Notes: generated by a model from the sequence alone, not told the origin. 64,000 bases of DNA from Strongylocentrotus droebachiensis (GCA_035222895.1 JAVYIG010000896.1:310001-374000); one strand, 5' to 3'. Shown: positions 50,277-62,860, numbered from the stretch's first letter. Program-made: numbers and translations.

Positions 50277-50846
50277 TTAAAGGTAATGCAAAGTTTTGAG
50301 AAATTTTGAAAATTTGATGGATAGTGATTCTTTAAAATGTTGATATATTTGAATGCCCCTGTGGATGTATTATAAGCACTAAAGAATTTAGCCCCTATTG
50401 ACCCGTTGAATACTGAAATTTAAAGGTCCCACAGGATTAACACAGGGACCACCAAGTTCCCGTCAGAAAAGGGTTAAAAACACTTCTGCTTTCGAGAAAT
50501 TGATTACTACAAATTTAACAGTGCTCCCGGTAGGTTCCTTAACAATTTCAAATAGCGCCTAAGGTCATTCCGTGGTAGTTGCGACCATGAAAATCTAAGA
50601 ATATGCAGTTCTGATATGTAATTTCCAAACAGGAATAGTGAATCGGTCGATTTTAGTCAAGAAACATTGTTTTAAAGCTAGAGTAGTATCGGTCTTGAGA
50701 GGGAGCTATACCACATTAAGAGTTTATAATTTACAATTTCATCACTTTCGACTCGATTTCAACCGCGACAAAAATTGCATATGCTTCCAATATGTTTATT
50801 TGAACCAAATTCATGACCCCATACCAAAACTTTGTATTACCTTTAA
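50277..50846 (-). mobile_element. TTAA-type MITE, family B, copy 2 (570 bp, inverted)
   Basis: Starts TTAAAGGTAATGCAAAG and ends ACTTTGTATTACCTTTAA. It is inverted relative to 38529-39038. It is about 60 bp longer, with extra sequence around 50400-50475 that includes TTAAAGGTCCCACAGG, a short echo of the family terminus. The 106-codon frame crossing its right end is repeat sequence, not a gene. Confidence 0.83.
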
Positions 50847-53713
50847 ATTGGCATCGTACAAAGAAACTATTTCAACCATACATTGTTCAAATTGCGTTGA
50901 ATTAATGGCGTATACGCGAATATTTCAGTCCACATGGCGAATAGTGCGTAACGGGTAAACGGAGACTAGTTGATTTTTTGTTTTTCTTGCAGATTATACT
51001 TATAATCGTGTCGTAGACAAAAGAGAAACGTGATATATTACTTAATAGTTTGTTTTTTTAAGCAACTTTTTCAAGATTTTTAAAGGATTTTTCATGATTT
51101 TGAAAAGGTATATATATATACCAGCGATGTAATCTAATCCATTAATCAATTTTATTTTTGAACTAAAACATACTTCCGAACACTGCAAAGATACTTTGAC
51201 AGATTAATTAAATTGAAGAAAAAAAAAAAAAAATTATAATTAATTTGTATTTCTGATGAATATTCGAACGAGAAGCGGCCAACACATAGTAAAAGTATGT
51301 AATGTCAATTTAGCGTAATGATAGTCTGTCTAAACAAGTGTGAAAATGAACAAACGTTTGTCTGTTAGTAACTTCCGTGCAATTAAATTCATCTATATAT
51401 TTTGGAATGTGTGTTCGTTGGGGAATAACAAGAACACAATTTATTACTACAAACTACAAACTTATTTCAGTATTAGCTCTAGGCATGTTAATAAAAGTAA
51501 ACAATTATGAACAAAATTAAAGATCACACAATCTAACAGTGAAGCAACGCCAATGCAATGAAAGAATCTCTATTGATACCCGTAGCTTTAACGGTGTTAT
51601 CCAATATTTCAATATTCTATTTTTGATGTTCCGTTAAAGGCAGAAAGGTGAATACGGATATTTTTGTTAAAGCTCATCGTTTAAAATTTTGATTGTATAT
51701 TTAAACAAATGTATTGAATGCTTTGTTATATTAATGTATACACGAACGTAAATGAAATATGAAATAAAAACACTCAATGCAATGACTTCATATTGTACTT
51801 TATTACATGCTCTTGGTCTTTTCCTATTATAAAAAAAAAATGTTCCGTAATAACTGGGGAACTATACAACGATGCCATGTATAAGGTGTACATTAATTCT
51901 TATTCAATAGCAAACTTACACAAACTATAACATTACATTTCATAACAGTACAACTCTACCTTATTTAAAAAAAATACGTTTCTGTGGAAAGGGGAAATTC
52001 TATACACAACGAGGATATTTATCATTATCATCATCTTGTTATGTTATTATAATCATTACCTGTCGTATAGATTTATCACAATGTAGTATTCCTCTTAATA
52101 TATTTTTCGTATGCATTCCCTCCCCCCCCCCCGTATATATACTTAATTTAGGGAGAGAATCGTTGTTTTCAAATTCAAAACAAGCTATGACTTTTTTCTT
52201 CAGAATAAACGAAGTTGATATGGATTTATTATAACATATTATTAATGTGCAAATTATGAATATATTATATTTGAAATTTGGTACCCGTTTATTAATCTAA
52301 GAAATACTTCTGCAATAGATATCAATTCAATTGTCTAGTATTTGATTATTAGAGCTATCATGTAATTTTTCCAAAAAGGTGAATGACCTGTTGAAAGTTG
52401 TTTCAACAGGTAATTTTTAAATCGAAAAATCAGTCCATTAACATAAGAAATGCTACATTCTAGGTCAAAATAAATTTTACGCAACAATGGCACCCCCGCA
52501 TCTGACCAACCTTAAAGCATCACGAAATGCATGGATCAGGAAGGTGATATAACATTCCACTTGGGGAATTTCGGAGGCCAGGCACCAGTTTCACATATAT
52601 TAAATAATCGGCAAAAATGTCACTGTAAATTATAAACTTTATAATTATGGGGATTGTTTTGGGAATAGTTCATCAAACCATTTTTCAAATTTAGTACTCC
52701 GCCCTACCTATAATTTGTGTGCCAGAGTTGGTAAAAGAAAAATTAGATTCTGACAAAAACTCAATATTTTAGGAAAATCTGATTATTTTTGCATGTTTTA
52801 ATGTCCCGTCATTTAATCCATGATTTACGATCATCGATTACTTTAAGTTTGCTCATGCGTGACTTTTGTATTTTTTTGAAAACAAGTATGAAATCTCAAA
52901 AGTTTGGGTTCGTTTGTTCAACTCATTACACATTCAACAATTGATGATAAATCATTGGAAGGGACGGCGAACATATGCTGAGATACCATTTTCTGATGTA
53001 GGAATTCTAAATCCTGATATTTAATGCGCTCTTTTATCTCACCACCTGGTCAACAGTTGCAGATTAGCGCAGAACTTGCGGCTTGGAGCATGGGGTAAAA
53101 GTAGAGCGGCTTGATCCAATCCTTCTCTATCACCTCCGTGCATGGATGATCATTCATCGAATATTACTCTCCCACGCAAGATAAATTGATTTCCGGCAAT
53201 GTGCACAATGACGTTTAGTCAATCAAGATTTAATTTGAAAGTATTCTAGATCCATACATGCTTTGAAAGTAACTGATTAATCTCTACTCAGTAAATCGAG
53301 CTACCAGGGCCAATAGTCATAAAACCGCACTAGGGTGGTTTTCACCACATAGGCTATAGTAGATAGTGTTGAAAACTATTCTTAATTAGGCTTTTTGGCC
53401 TTCGAGTTTAATTTAAAGAGTACATTTTGCAAGTATCACTTCACGTTGATAATACAACAACAACAATTTTTTTCTTCAGATCACAGATTTAGGAAGTGAG
53501 ATGTTTATAACTAAAACTATAATGACAAATAGGTGATAATGTAGGTCTGTTCTTACGTAAATGTCTACCTAAATCTGTTTTGACTGAAGGGCTGAACCAA
53601 ATTTTGAAGTTAAAGTTTTGTTCTTCTTCTTCTATAATTGAGGGTGCTTTTATAAAAGGTTGTACAAAATGGTGGCCGCTTGTCTCCATATATAATATTC
53701 CATTCGCCTCCCA
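50847..53713. other. Intergenic between the two GPCR genes, no gene seen
   Basis: Very AT-rich. It includes a TATATATATA run near 51108-51120, a poly-A stretch near 51221-51235, a short C-run near 52120 and a perfect 11-bp-arm hairpin (ACCTGTTGAAA and reverse, 52386-52411). Confidence 0.5.
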
Positions 53714-54253
53714 TTAAAGGTACTATGTCCCTTTTGCAGCCAACCTCAAATTCGGTCGAACTTTGCAGGAATTATGAATATGAAATGTATGTCCTATCTG
53801 TGAAATTAAAATGTTAGCAGTGTCCTAATATTCAAATTATGCAAGGAAACCTATTTACTTGCTAGACTTCACTGTCAGACACTATTGAGTGACTGACTGG
53901 CTTTTTTTCTTCTTTCATAATAACATACATAAAATGAGCTGTAAAGGGTACATGAGCATTTGTCTACATCAATAACCCACTTCTTGTGATGGCCAAAATT
54001 AAACTGATTGAATCTTTGCGCAGCATAAAACATATGACCATTCAGTACAATGGTCTGAAAATCAAGACTATTACTTATTGGCTCTATAGCTCCTAAGTCA
54101 ATTTGACAACTAATAGTCGTTATTTTCCCACTTGAAGACATTTTCAAGCCCCACCTTTTTTAGGGAAGTTCTAAATTAGTATTATCTTTCAAACGCCGTT
54201 GGAATTTAACCTTTTCATTGTTTTGGCCTGCAAATGCGACATAGTACCTTTAA
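53714..54253 (+). mobile_element. TTAA-type MITE, family C, complete copy (540 bp)
   Basis: The element is bounded by TTAA on both sides with inverted termini TTAAAGGTACTATGTC and GACATAGTACCTTTAA. There is no transposase. The TTAA target suggests a piggyBac-type origin, although a TA target within TTAA cannot be excluded. The same family is present inverted at 1-285. Open frames within it belong to the repeat. Confidence 0.82.
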
Positions 54254-55359
54254 GTATGTGGTTGGTATGAACATATCTCCTGGAAGGAGTGGATGTACAT
54301 CGTAATTAGAAGTAAGTGTCGCGTTACATAAGCATGCGCCACCTCGTCTGATTTAGCTGCTCACTTTAAACACATTCAGGCGCCAGATTGAATTGGACCT
54401 GATTACAATGTTCGATTATTAGTATATCTCTTGGAGGGGGAGGGAAGGAGGAGGGCTTCTTAGCATGTTAAGGAATACCTAATTGGTTTATCCTTATAGT
54501 CCAAATTTATTATTTGCATAACTTGATAAACATCATTTCCCTTTACAAAATATGCTTGAGGGTGTTTGAGTAAATACAAACTGCACGCATATTAACATGC
54601 AGTAAGAAAATGAACAAGGATTGTCGAGTTTACATAAAGGTCATATTAAAGACCGACCCTAAGCTCTGCAGGGGAACTGCATTCTGCCTGAAAGTAGCTG
54701 AATTGGAATCGTTTATCAAGCAGAATAAGTTTCGATCAAATAATGTAAAATGGTAATACAAAATAATACATAATGCTAATGTTTCTAAGCACTTTAATAC
54801 AATAGTACCTGATTAACCTAACATTGACTGAGCTACAGTGATCATGCTGATAAGGCGCTTCGTTTTTTAAAGAATTTGTTTTGTACCGGGTAATTATCTT
54901 TCCAAAGGACATTAGTACCACTGTGTGAAAGTACAGTGAATCACCCACAGGAATACCACATCTACATCATGAGACTATTTTGTATGTTAAAAACATAAAA
55001 CAACAATAACAACGACGACGACGACAACAATAAACTTACAGTCATCATGACTGAAGCGCTGGTAAATTCAAGTTCGCACATCGGCTCTGTATGATGTGTG
55101 ATGGGGCGATATATTTGTACTCAACTTTGCTCGCTCTTGTGTGAGAAATTTACCGGGATTTTTCGGAAAGATGCATGACCATTTTTAAGTCAGTATGTTT
55201 CCATAATTCTCTGGATATGTTTAGACAAATTTGTAGTTACAAATCTAGAATATTGAGAAGCAGTATAGAAATGTGTTTAACATTGAGATACAGAATGAGT
55301 CATCTTCCTACATCTCCTGGTTACTACGGACATGTATGAATGATCGGTCAATTATTGTT
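54254..55359. other. Intergenic, no gene seen
   Basis: Unique AT-rich sequence with an (ACG)n/(AAC)n run at about 55000-55030. Confidence 0.5.
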
Positions 55360-56640
55360 TGACACTGCAGGAATCTATTTTGTATCTGAATTGTTATCCG
55401 CTAAAAGATTGAACCACCAGGAACTGATCAACAGCCGTAACAAAAATGAATTATTCAAGGTGATACATGACCTTACAGTTGAGGGCCCCTGATAATCGTT
55501 GCCATCTCATGACTCAGATGAAGAACTTTCCCAAGGACTATCGAATTTGTTTTGAACGATATAAGATAGCTCACCTGCGCAGAACTTTTAAGAACTCTAA
55601 AACATATTCTTCTTCATCCATTAATTCCTACGCTTCCAAAGTTCAGGTGTATTGTGTCGTGCAGCTTTGAGACTCTCCATAATTTCTCTCAGAAGATGTA
55701 TTGAAGCTCATCAAATCCAAGAAGATAAAAACCTTGTTCCTTAGATCCAGGACGTGTACATGTATTCAACAAATGTATAGATGCTTTTCTTTCATGATAC
55801 TTCATTCGCTTGATGAAGGTGTTTTCCCGAAACCTCTCAAGTCTGCACTTGTTACACCTGTATTCAAAAACACAATCTTGCTCCAGAATGCCTGAGGAGT
55901 TACGCCCGATCTCAAACGTTTCCTTCCTGGGGAAAATCATCAAAAGAGTAGTCCGTCAACAGCCGGTATGTTACTTTGGTGCCAACTCCCTCATGACCAC
56001 CAGGCGATCTGCCTATACCCATATGAAGAGTTTCATTCCAAAAGGAGCTAAATCCATGTTTGTAACTTCGGAGAAAAGAGCCATTGTTAACCAGATTTTG
56101 TACAGGCGTCTATGGAAAAGTGATATTAGAAGTTGCAATTTTTTTCATAATTGCTCCAAAAATTTAAGTAAATAATTTTGTTCAAACAAGGGTACTAAAG
56201 TGAACAATGTTTTGATATGTTTTGACTTGTACAAGTGTCGAGATGGCATTTCAGAGAGTTTACAATGACCTTCCCCAATCCCTAGACAACAAATGTGAGG
56301 CCATATGTGTCATGTTGGATAAGTACTCAGTTTTCAGTATGATTAAGCATGCACTTTTTCTTTAAATGCTCAAGGACAGATTCCGAGTGGTTGGTACAGC
56401 ATCAGCACTTACTCTTAGACAGAGAACAGAAATTAACAATTATTGGCTTTACATCTGATCACGTTCCACTTCAATAGGGTGTTCCTCGGGGATCCGTCAT
56501 AGGGCCGCTTCTATTCATTTGATACACTATTCTTGTCCAGGACAATTTCAAAGCTCAGGGCTCTGGCATTAGGATGTATGATGATGACACTCAGCTCTAC
56601 ATTTCTATGAAATGTATATTCATTAATATATTCTTAATAT
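55360..56640 (+). pseudogene. Decayed L2/CR1-like LINE (RT region)
   Basis: Conceptual translation over several frames recovers the standard order for L2/CR1 elements: RNKNELFKVIHDL (55437 onward), KDYRICFERYKIAHLRRTF, SEDVLKLIKSKKIKTL, the LDEGVFPKPLKSALVTPVFK block (about 55810-55870), PEELRPISNVSFLGKIIKRVV, LMTTRRSAY, an LQRVYNDLPQSLDNK-like segment near 56240, RFRVVGTASAL near 56380, GVPRGSVIGPLLFI near 56480-56515, and a damaged catalytic box reading YDDDTQLYIS near 56578-56605. Multiple stops and frameshifts are present and the normal YADD alanine is replaced. The copy is long dead, but most of the RT domain is still readable. Confidence 0.8.
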
Positions 56641-59245
56641 TTGTATTAATGATGATTTCATGAATCCGAACTACAGTCTTAACTTCTTTATCTTACTTGC
56701 TCATGACTCGGCTGCAGTTTAAATAAGGACTAGATGTACTGATACTGCAAACATTGTGGTTGATATTTGTTTTACCAGAACACAATGTTACTTTTAAAAA
56801 TAACGTTGACTTACTACTGGTTTCGCGATTACATGGTGAAGAAAAATCCATAGAAGCAGTTTTGAAAGGTTGATATGCGGTATAGAAACATTTATGTAAA
56901 CTATGAGGTTTTAGAATGCCTACATGAGATAAGATTTACTCAATCTTCCTGACGATTGCATGCACCGCACACTGATTTTGATGGAACACACGTGTCATAT
57001 CTTTCTTGTCAAGTTATGAGAAATGAGAGCACTTAAAAACCTCTCATTTTCACGGGAAATTGACTATGATATTTTTTTCTCAAAACTGACATTAAAAGAA
57101 GATAGAGCCCATACATCATTTCCACCTAACACAAATTCAACTGCATTGGGTGTGGTGTATTCTTTCCTGATAAAGGGGGCAGCTTGCATTATCATTTTCT
57201 ATTTTTACAAAACGGGTCTGCAACAATGATATAAATAGAACGAATCGTTTACGAATACGAGCAAAGGCAAAGAAAAAGTCGACTATGTTAATGACAATTT
57301 ATATATACACGCCTTTTCCCAATCGCAGGAGTAATTATAAAACTCATAACACTATGACACAAGTAAAATATTAAACTAATAGCTTGATATTTGAATATGA
57401 AACATCATTTAGGCAAACCTAAAACATGATTCAATATAGGCTCAACGTCCCTTTCCCAATATGTGTCCAACCAATACATCCTCCATGCTTACTAACACCA
57501 AATTCAATAACCCCCATCTTTCATTACCTACGAAAGTAGTTCTGACATAACTTATATCACAAGTCTCGTTGTCGGCTGCTCTACCCATTTAGATTTCTTC
57601 CTTGTTTTAGAGACCGGCAAGAAGACCCAATTAAAAGCCAATCCCTGGTAATATAAGCAGAAATGTCACCACCGCGGGCGGCGATCTATTCTCCGGAGGA
57701 AGTGCCTTGTTTTTGTTCGTGAACAGTCAAGTAGCAGCACATCACGCGAGTGATTTTAATTACTACCATCCCATGGCGCCGCCTATCAACCGTACAACAT
57801 TCATTAGAAACCTTCACCACAAGGGCGTGATACGAAAAAGCTTTATTCGTGTGTAGATGCTACTAGTATAGCATTAGAAAACACAAAAAAGCGCACTAGA
57901 CCATGAAGCTTTAATATTAAAACAAAAAACAAGGACAAACTAACAAATAATGCATAGTGCAGACAATGGGTTTAGCTACACATTTATCTTTTAAAGGCAT
58001 CGTTTAAAAGTTGAATCTGAGATGCATGGCCCTACGTGTTATAAGTGTCTGTGATATGGTGTAATATTGAAGCCCTAAAAATAATTGCGCTTCAAAATAA
58101 TCATAAAGTGCCTCAAAAAAGAAAACATCTTTGAGTGACCGGTATTACCATATTCATTTTCCCATATAGACTGCAGTGTTTAATAAAAACCGTAAGAAAA
58201 CGGTTTTTGAAATTTCGATTTCCAATCATAAACTTCTTGATAATCAGACAGGAGATCGGCTTGTAAAAGCCATAGGGTTCCTGATTGACCTAAATGTTTT
58301 TGTTTATCATTGCAGCATGAGCAAAATCCAGGATTTTGTTAAGAATCTGAGGCAACGATACCCAATTCCTTAAGGACATATTGAGGAGTAATTTACTCGA
58401 AAACAAGTAAAAAGTAAGGGTAATTGATAGTTAATAACAATTAGCGACCTTTTCAAGTCCATGCAAGCAAAAGGAAATATGTTAGAACGGTTACTAGTCC
58501 TTTTTAATCACATAATTAAATTAAGATAATGTGTTATTCATTGTCCTTGCTCCTCATTTCACCTGTTTTTTTCTCCCTATGACAGCAACATCTTGAACAC
58601 TGTTTTTCATCAGCTTACTTTAGAAGTTAAAGCGTTCTATTTCATAGCAACTGCAAATTATTATCTAAACAGTATGGCGAGTGGTTTCATCTTATTTATC
58701 TAAGATGATTGCAAGAAGTTCAATATCTTTCCCCTGGAAAAGGCTCTTTTGTGTAAATACTTCAAACTTAAGGAACCAACATTACACTTCCATCCGGCAT
58801 ACAAACCTTTCCTCGTCCAAAACTATTTAACACCATCGCAAGAACGAAACTGATAGACCTCGGGCAATTTAATAAACGTTGTACATATTCATTTGAAATG
58901 GTCTTACATTGCAAAGACAAAACAAAAATCAAATTTCTATAGGTAATAGGTTCTTTGCTCTACTCAAATCATATAAATTGACATTTATGTTTTAAGAATG
59001 TAAAAATTCCATTATTAGATAGTTTGCAAAGTCATTGTCTTGCCTTTTCCTGTTTTGAAAAGATTGAACATTATCGGATATCGCGAGTCAACACACGCGT
59101 GTATGAAACTATTCAGGATTATGAATGAACTTTGCCCTGCGTGAGCGAATAACATTGCCTGAATGGAAAGAACAAGAGCGAAACAAATCGGAGGAATAAC
59201 AGTAAACAAACCCAGACTGATAATAAAAAACCTTTCTCTTTCAAG
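56641..59245. other. Intergenic, no gene seen
   Basis: Follows the decayed LINE, whose 3' end could not be fixed. The short frames here show no recognisable motif. Confidence 0.45.
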
Positions 59246-59472
59246 TCACTATGAACATGACAGACAAAGAAAGAGGACAAAATATACAGTTCCTCAGGTA
59301 GATAGAGGAATATCCCTTCACCGCTATTATGTAAAAATGAGTAAAACAGGTGAATATGCATGTGACACTTGTTCTACACATTTTTACATAATAGCAGTGA
59401 AGGGATGTTCCTTTGTCTACCTGAGGAACTGTATATTTTGTCCTCTGTCTTTGTCCGTCATGTTCATAGTGA
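59246..59472. repeat. Near-perfect palindrome, 94-bp arms with 39-bp loop
   Basis: The left arm (59246-59339) and right arm (59379-59472) are reverse complements over all 94 positions without gaps; I count six mismatches. The left arm starts TCACTATGAACATGAC and the right arm ends GTCATGTTCATAGTGA. Four overlapping open frames on both strands are by-products of the symmetry. It could be a fold-back MITE or a hairpin RNA locus. No target duplication was found at the arm ends. Confidence 0.88.
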
Positions 59473-61149
59473 GTGCAGCTCATTTTCTAGACAAATTCTA
59501 CGGTTGGAAACCAGATGTATTTTCGAGATTTCAACATACAGTGCAATTAAAAACTACCCTTCAAGCGTCACATGTTTTGACCACATCGACGTAAATCATG
59601 TGATTTCATGTGATTTTTTGGTATATTGATATATAATTGATTATCAGCTACTGATTTTCAAGTGAATTGATTTCAGATGAATTTGATAAAGTGCTCCTCA
59701 TATAATTGATTGTGAAGCTATCTATATAATGGTTATTCTGATTGGTCGATGTGTTATGAATAGGGACCATTATTATTATTATTACTTTTAAAGAGGTGTT
59801 AGAACAATCAGAGTTACAACATATTGACTAAATTTTGCTGGATTAGCAGAAATAAATGAAAAGCACTATAAATTTGTAAAGATGTGAAATAAAAACTGGT
59901 CCTATTACGATCTAGCACTTCTTGTTATGTCACTGGACATTTCAACTGCATTATTCTTCCTCATGAGAGAAAAAAAATGACAATGCTCACAAATAGTATC
60001 GCCTTTAAATATACCAGTACTATTTTCTCTTTAAAATTTAGGCCGTGGATTAGATATCAAGATGGGGCGTATGAAGTCAGATTTGTTTCCGATTTTCGTA
60101 CGACCCCATACCATAGTCGCCCCACCAAAACGACTCCTTACCGACCCAAGCCGACCGATCTTTGGTCATTAGAGGTCATGTAATAGTTTGTTCGGCCTGT
60201 AATCGGTCTGTTGTCGGCCTCGTTGATGTGACTCTGGAATATATGCACGGAGGTGCGGAGTCATAGAAGTCATTATGACGTCAGAGTATTTTCGGCTTCA
60301 AAGTGTACGATCAGTCAAGGCAAGGGGCTACGGTTAAGTGCGTCATGACAATAGGATCCCAGTCGGTGCATTAAAGTAGCCGTGCTTCAGGACCTATAGT
60401 CACGCCCAACTTCATTGATATTTCTATGCAAACTACTCGTGAGCATTTGGTACGAGAAGCCCCCGACATTCCAAACTACATTGTACATACAGTACACAAT
60501 ACTAAATCAGAACGGTCTTTATATCATAAGAAGGTTTATTGGGTGGGCGTGCAGAGTTATTAAAATGTAGGATGAACAGTATTCAGCTTACAGTGTAAAA
60601 ATTGTATATTACTGTGACTGTGAGTTCGTGCCATATTGCCGTTCACAATTCAACCGTCCGTGACCAAAATGGCAATTTGAAATATATTAGACAAATATTC
60701 AATACATGTGGGAGAACATTTGAAAGCTATACAGGCAAGGGAATCAAGGTACACCGCACATTAAGCCTACACAAAGTCGGACAAACTATATACGACTGAG
60801 TCAGATTTGGAACAGGGTAAGTTTTGCGTACATCATGTTATTCATATTTGTATCATCTTCATAATTATATAGTTTTCAAACAGTTTTGAGTTACTTCAAA
60901 ATTACAGATATTTTTAAAAAGTATATACATTCTTTATGATTTTCTCACAAGCCATTACAAAGAACCGGTAAAAGTCAACTAGGTTTTTTTTAAAGGATAA
61001 TATAAATATAAAAGGTGCATTGCTGATGAGTCATATTCTATTTACACATCATCATCATCATCGTCATCATCTATACGGGAGTGTAGGCTATCCTGTAGGT
61101 CTCCCTGTAAGATAACTTGGTACATTACAGGATGTCAGACTATGCTATT
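59473..61149. other. Intergenic, no gene supported
   Basis: A (TTA)n run near 59768-59782. A short frame at 60602-60799 has a weak zinc-finger-like string (NTCGRTFESYTGKGIKVHR) that lacks the first Cys and has wrong spacing. Otherwise unique. Confidence 0.45.
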
Positions 61150-61235
61150 AGGAATAATGATAATAATACAAAAACGGTGCTTTAAATCGCTTGCCATCGT
61201 AGTCTCTAAGCGCTATACAAAGGGTAGTGACTTTG
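61150..61235 (-). mobile_element. Possible SINE 3'-tail fragment
   Basis: On the minus strand this reads TTTGTATAGCGCTTAGAGAC, then GGCAAGCGATTTAAAGCACC and a TATTATTATCATTATTCC tail. That is the GCGCT-plus-AT-repeat ending typical of SINE tails. No tRNA head was seen, so the assignment is tentative. Confidence 0.3.
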
Positions 61236-61429
61236 AATATGGTTTATTAAAAGTCTTTGTCAAGGTGTTTTGTAATGTCTTCTTCATGATCCTTATAATT
61301 TTAACATAATTACGTGATCATAGACTTTCCATCGAGTAAGTAGCACGTTCATAAAGACTTAAACTACTCAATAATAAACCCACATCTTAATCTAACGCGC
61401 AGGTGCCATCAACTCCAGGCACCCATTGC

Positions 61430-61646
61430 CACGCACACACACGAATGAGGAAACACACACATACGCACACATACTATTTGCTGAAGGGAGCGACGCCGCC
61501 ACTAACTCCAAATCACACGCTCAAAGTTGCACTCGGCGTCCTATTCTGTGAGCGGCGCGTTCATTCTATGTTCTGGGAGTAACTCGGTGCGGTAGTTGAG
61601 CGATAACATCAGATGCATCCCACCGCCTTCACTCACATGTAAAACC
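61430..61646 (+). promoter_or_regulatory. Likely 5' UTR/promoter-proximal region of the second GPCR
   Basis: Just upstream of the second receptor start, base composition turns markedly more GC-rich (about 61490-61570, several CpG-containing GCG triplets) than the surrounding AT-rich DNA. It is preceded by a broken CA-type microsatellite (ACACACAC-rich, 61432-61470). I see no clear TATA box. Assigning it to the promoter or leader rests on position and composition only. Confidence 0.3.
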
Positions 61647-62018
61647 ATGGCGGACTTTACCACTTTCATCACCACCCTAGCGGCCGAGGACTTCTCGGGG
61701 TCGACCGGGCCAAGCGATTCGGACGTCGACGTCTCGTCACCCCAGCCCAGCCATATCCGCTTCCATAATGTTACTCAAGTGCTCATTCCCCTCGTCATGG
61801 CCATCATCACCGTAATCGGAATATCTGGAAACTCCATTGTTCTCTACATCATCATCCGACATCGGGAAATGCAGAATATCACCAATTTTTTCATCGCTAA
61901 TCTGGCTGTCACAGATATTGCTCTTCTCGTTATGTGCACCATCCCCACAGCGGCGAACATTGCTGGAATTTTACCCATTAGTGATGCCATGTGCAAGGGA
62001 GTTAGCTACATGCAATTC
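61647..62018 (+). CDS. Second kisspeptin/galanin-receptor-like GPCR, first coding exon only (gene leaves the window)
   Basis: The 124-codon exon starts at ATG 61647 in good context (AACCATGG) and ends at 62018 before a GTAAGT donor in phase 0. An open frame continues upstream to about 61596, but without an ATG. The protein has a Ser/Asp-rich extracellular N-terminus with sequon N41-V-T, TM1 with GN at 61-62, TM2 with NLAVTD at 85-90, and C116 at the top of TM3. The end (MCKGVSYMQF) aligns exactly with the exon 1 end of the receptor at 46020 (VCKGINYIMF). The intron position and phase are the same and the TM1-TM2 stretch is very similar (TNFFIANLAVTD versus TNYFLANLAATD), so this is a tandem paralogue. 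I found no DRY-bearing exon between 62019 and 64000, so exon 2 should lie downstream of the window. The predicted role is a neuropeptide receptor by homology; the ligand is unknown. Confidence 0.88.
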
Positions 62019-62860
62019 GTAAGTAACTATTTTTATTTGGTCTTAGACAAAAAATGCCATCATTTCACAGGCTTGTTTCTCATATATTTTTTATTTCAAT
62101 TTTTCAGTTGGATAATTGCTCCACAAATCATGATAGAAATCTTGTTTTGTTTTTTTCTTTCGGAACTACAACTTTACACCCACTTTTAATACACGTGTTT
62201 TTCTTTCTTCAGTATAATAATTTCAGGAAGGGTGGACAGATCAAGAAAGCCTCGATTAATTAATTAGTGAACTTTCTCGCGTACGTTTATCTTTAAAACA
62301 AACATAGCACGAACCTAATGGCTAATGGCGAATCGCAGTGAAATGACTCCTTGCTCAGTATATTGAATAGTACAAAAAATACAGATGGTGACTGTGTAAT
62401 CAGTGTTGGAAGTCAAAAAGTAAACACAATAATGTACCTTGAACATACATTGAAGGCCATACCTATTTCCTCTTTGAAAATGATAGGGCGATCGATTAGA
62501 AACCCAATTTAAACATTCCTTCTTTATAGTTTGGTAGCTTTGCAGTGATGAGCATGGAAGTTATGGCGTCTCAGGATGGTCTGTGTCTTAGTCATTAAAT
62601 AATTTTGGTTTTCCGATGTCTAGGAGTTAAATGGAAGTGACAGCTGGTCTCTCGAAAACAACGCTAGGTTTATCCGATTTTGGCATACTACTGGAGGTCG
62701 TAGTCGGGGCCCTTCAATCCCAGCTGATTTTGTTTTTCTTTCTAATTTTTTGTTATTTCTGTCTCGTATGGAAGTTGTTGTCTTGATGATAATTTCGTAG
62801 TTTTTTTTCCTTTGCAGTAGTATGCAATGCATGGACTAATGAGATACGCATATCATTTTC
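62019..62860 (+). other. Start of intron 1 of the second GPCR
   Basis: It begins with the GTAAGT donor at 62019. No TM3/DRY-encoding exon was found between here and the window end, so the intron is probably at least about 2 kb and contains the duplicated SINE unit at 62861-63534. Confidence 0.6.

Noticed and set aside
59163-59629. Four overlapping 80-143-codon frames on both strands
   Set aside because: They arise from the two arms of the 94-bp palindrome, which give mirrored similar peptides. No domain is recognisable.
60602-60799. Zinc-finger-like frame (NTCGRTFESYTGKGIKVHR)
   Set aside because: The first Cys is replaced by Phe and the Cys-His spacing is two residues too long. There are no neighbouring fingers or exons, so it is at best a relic of a retroelement or zinc-finger gene.
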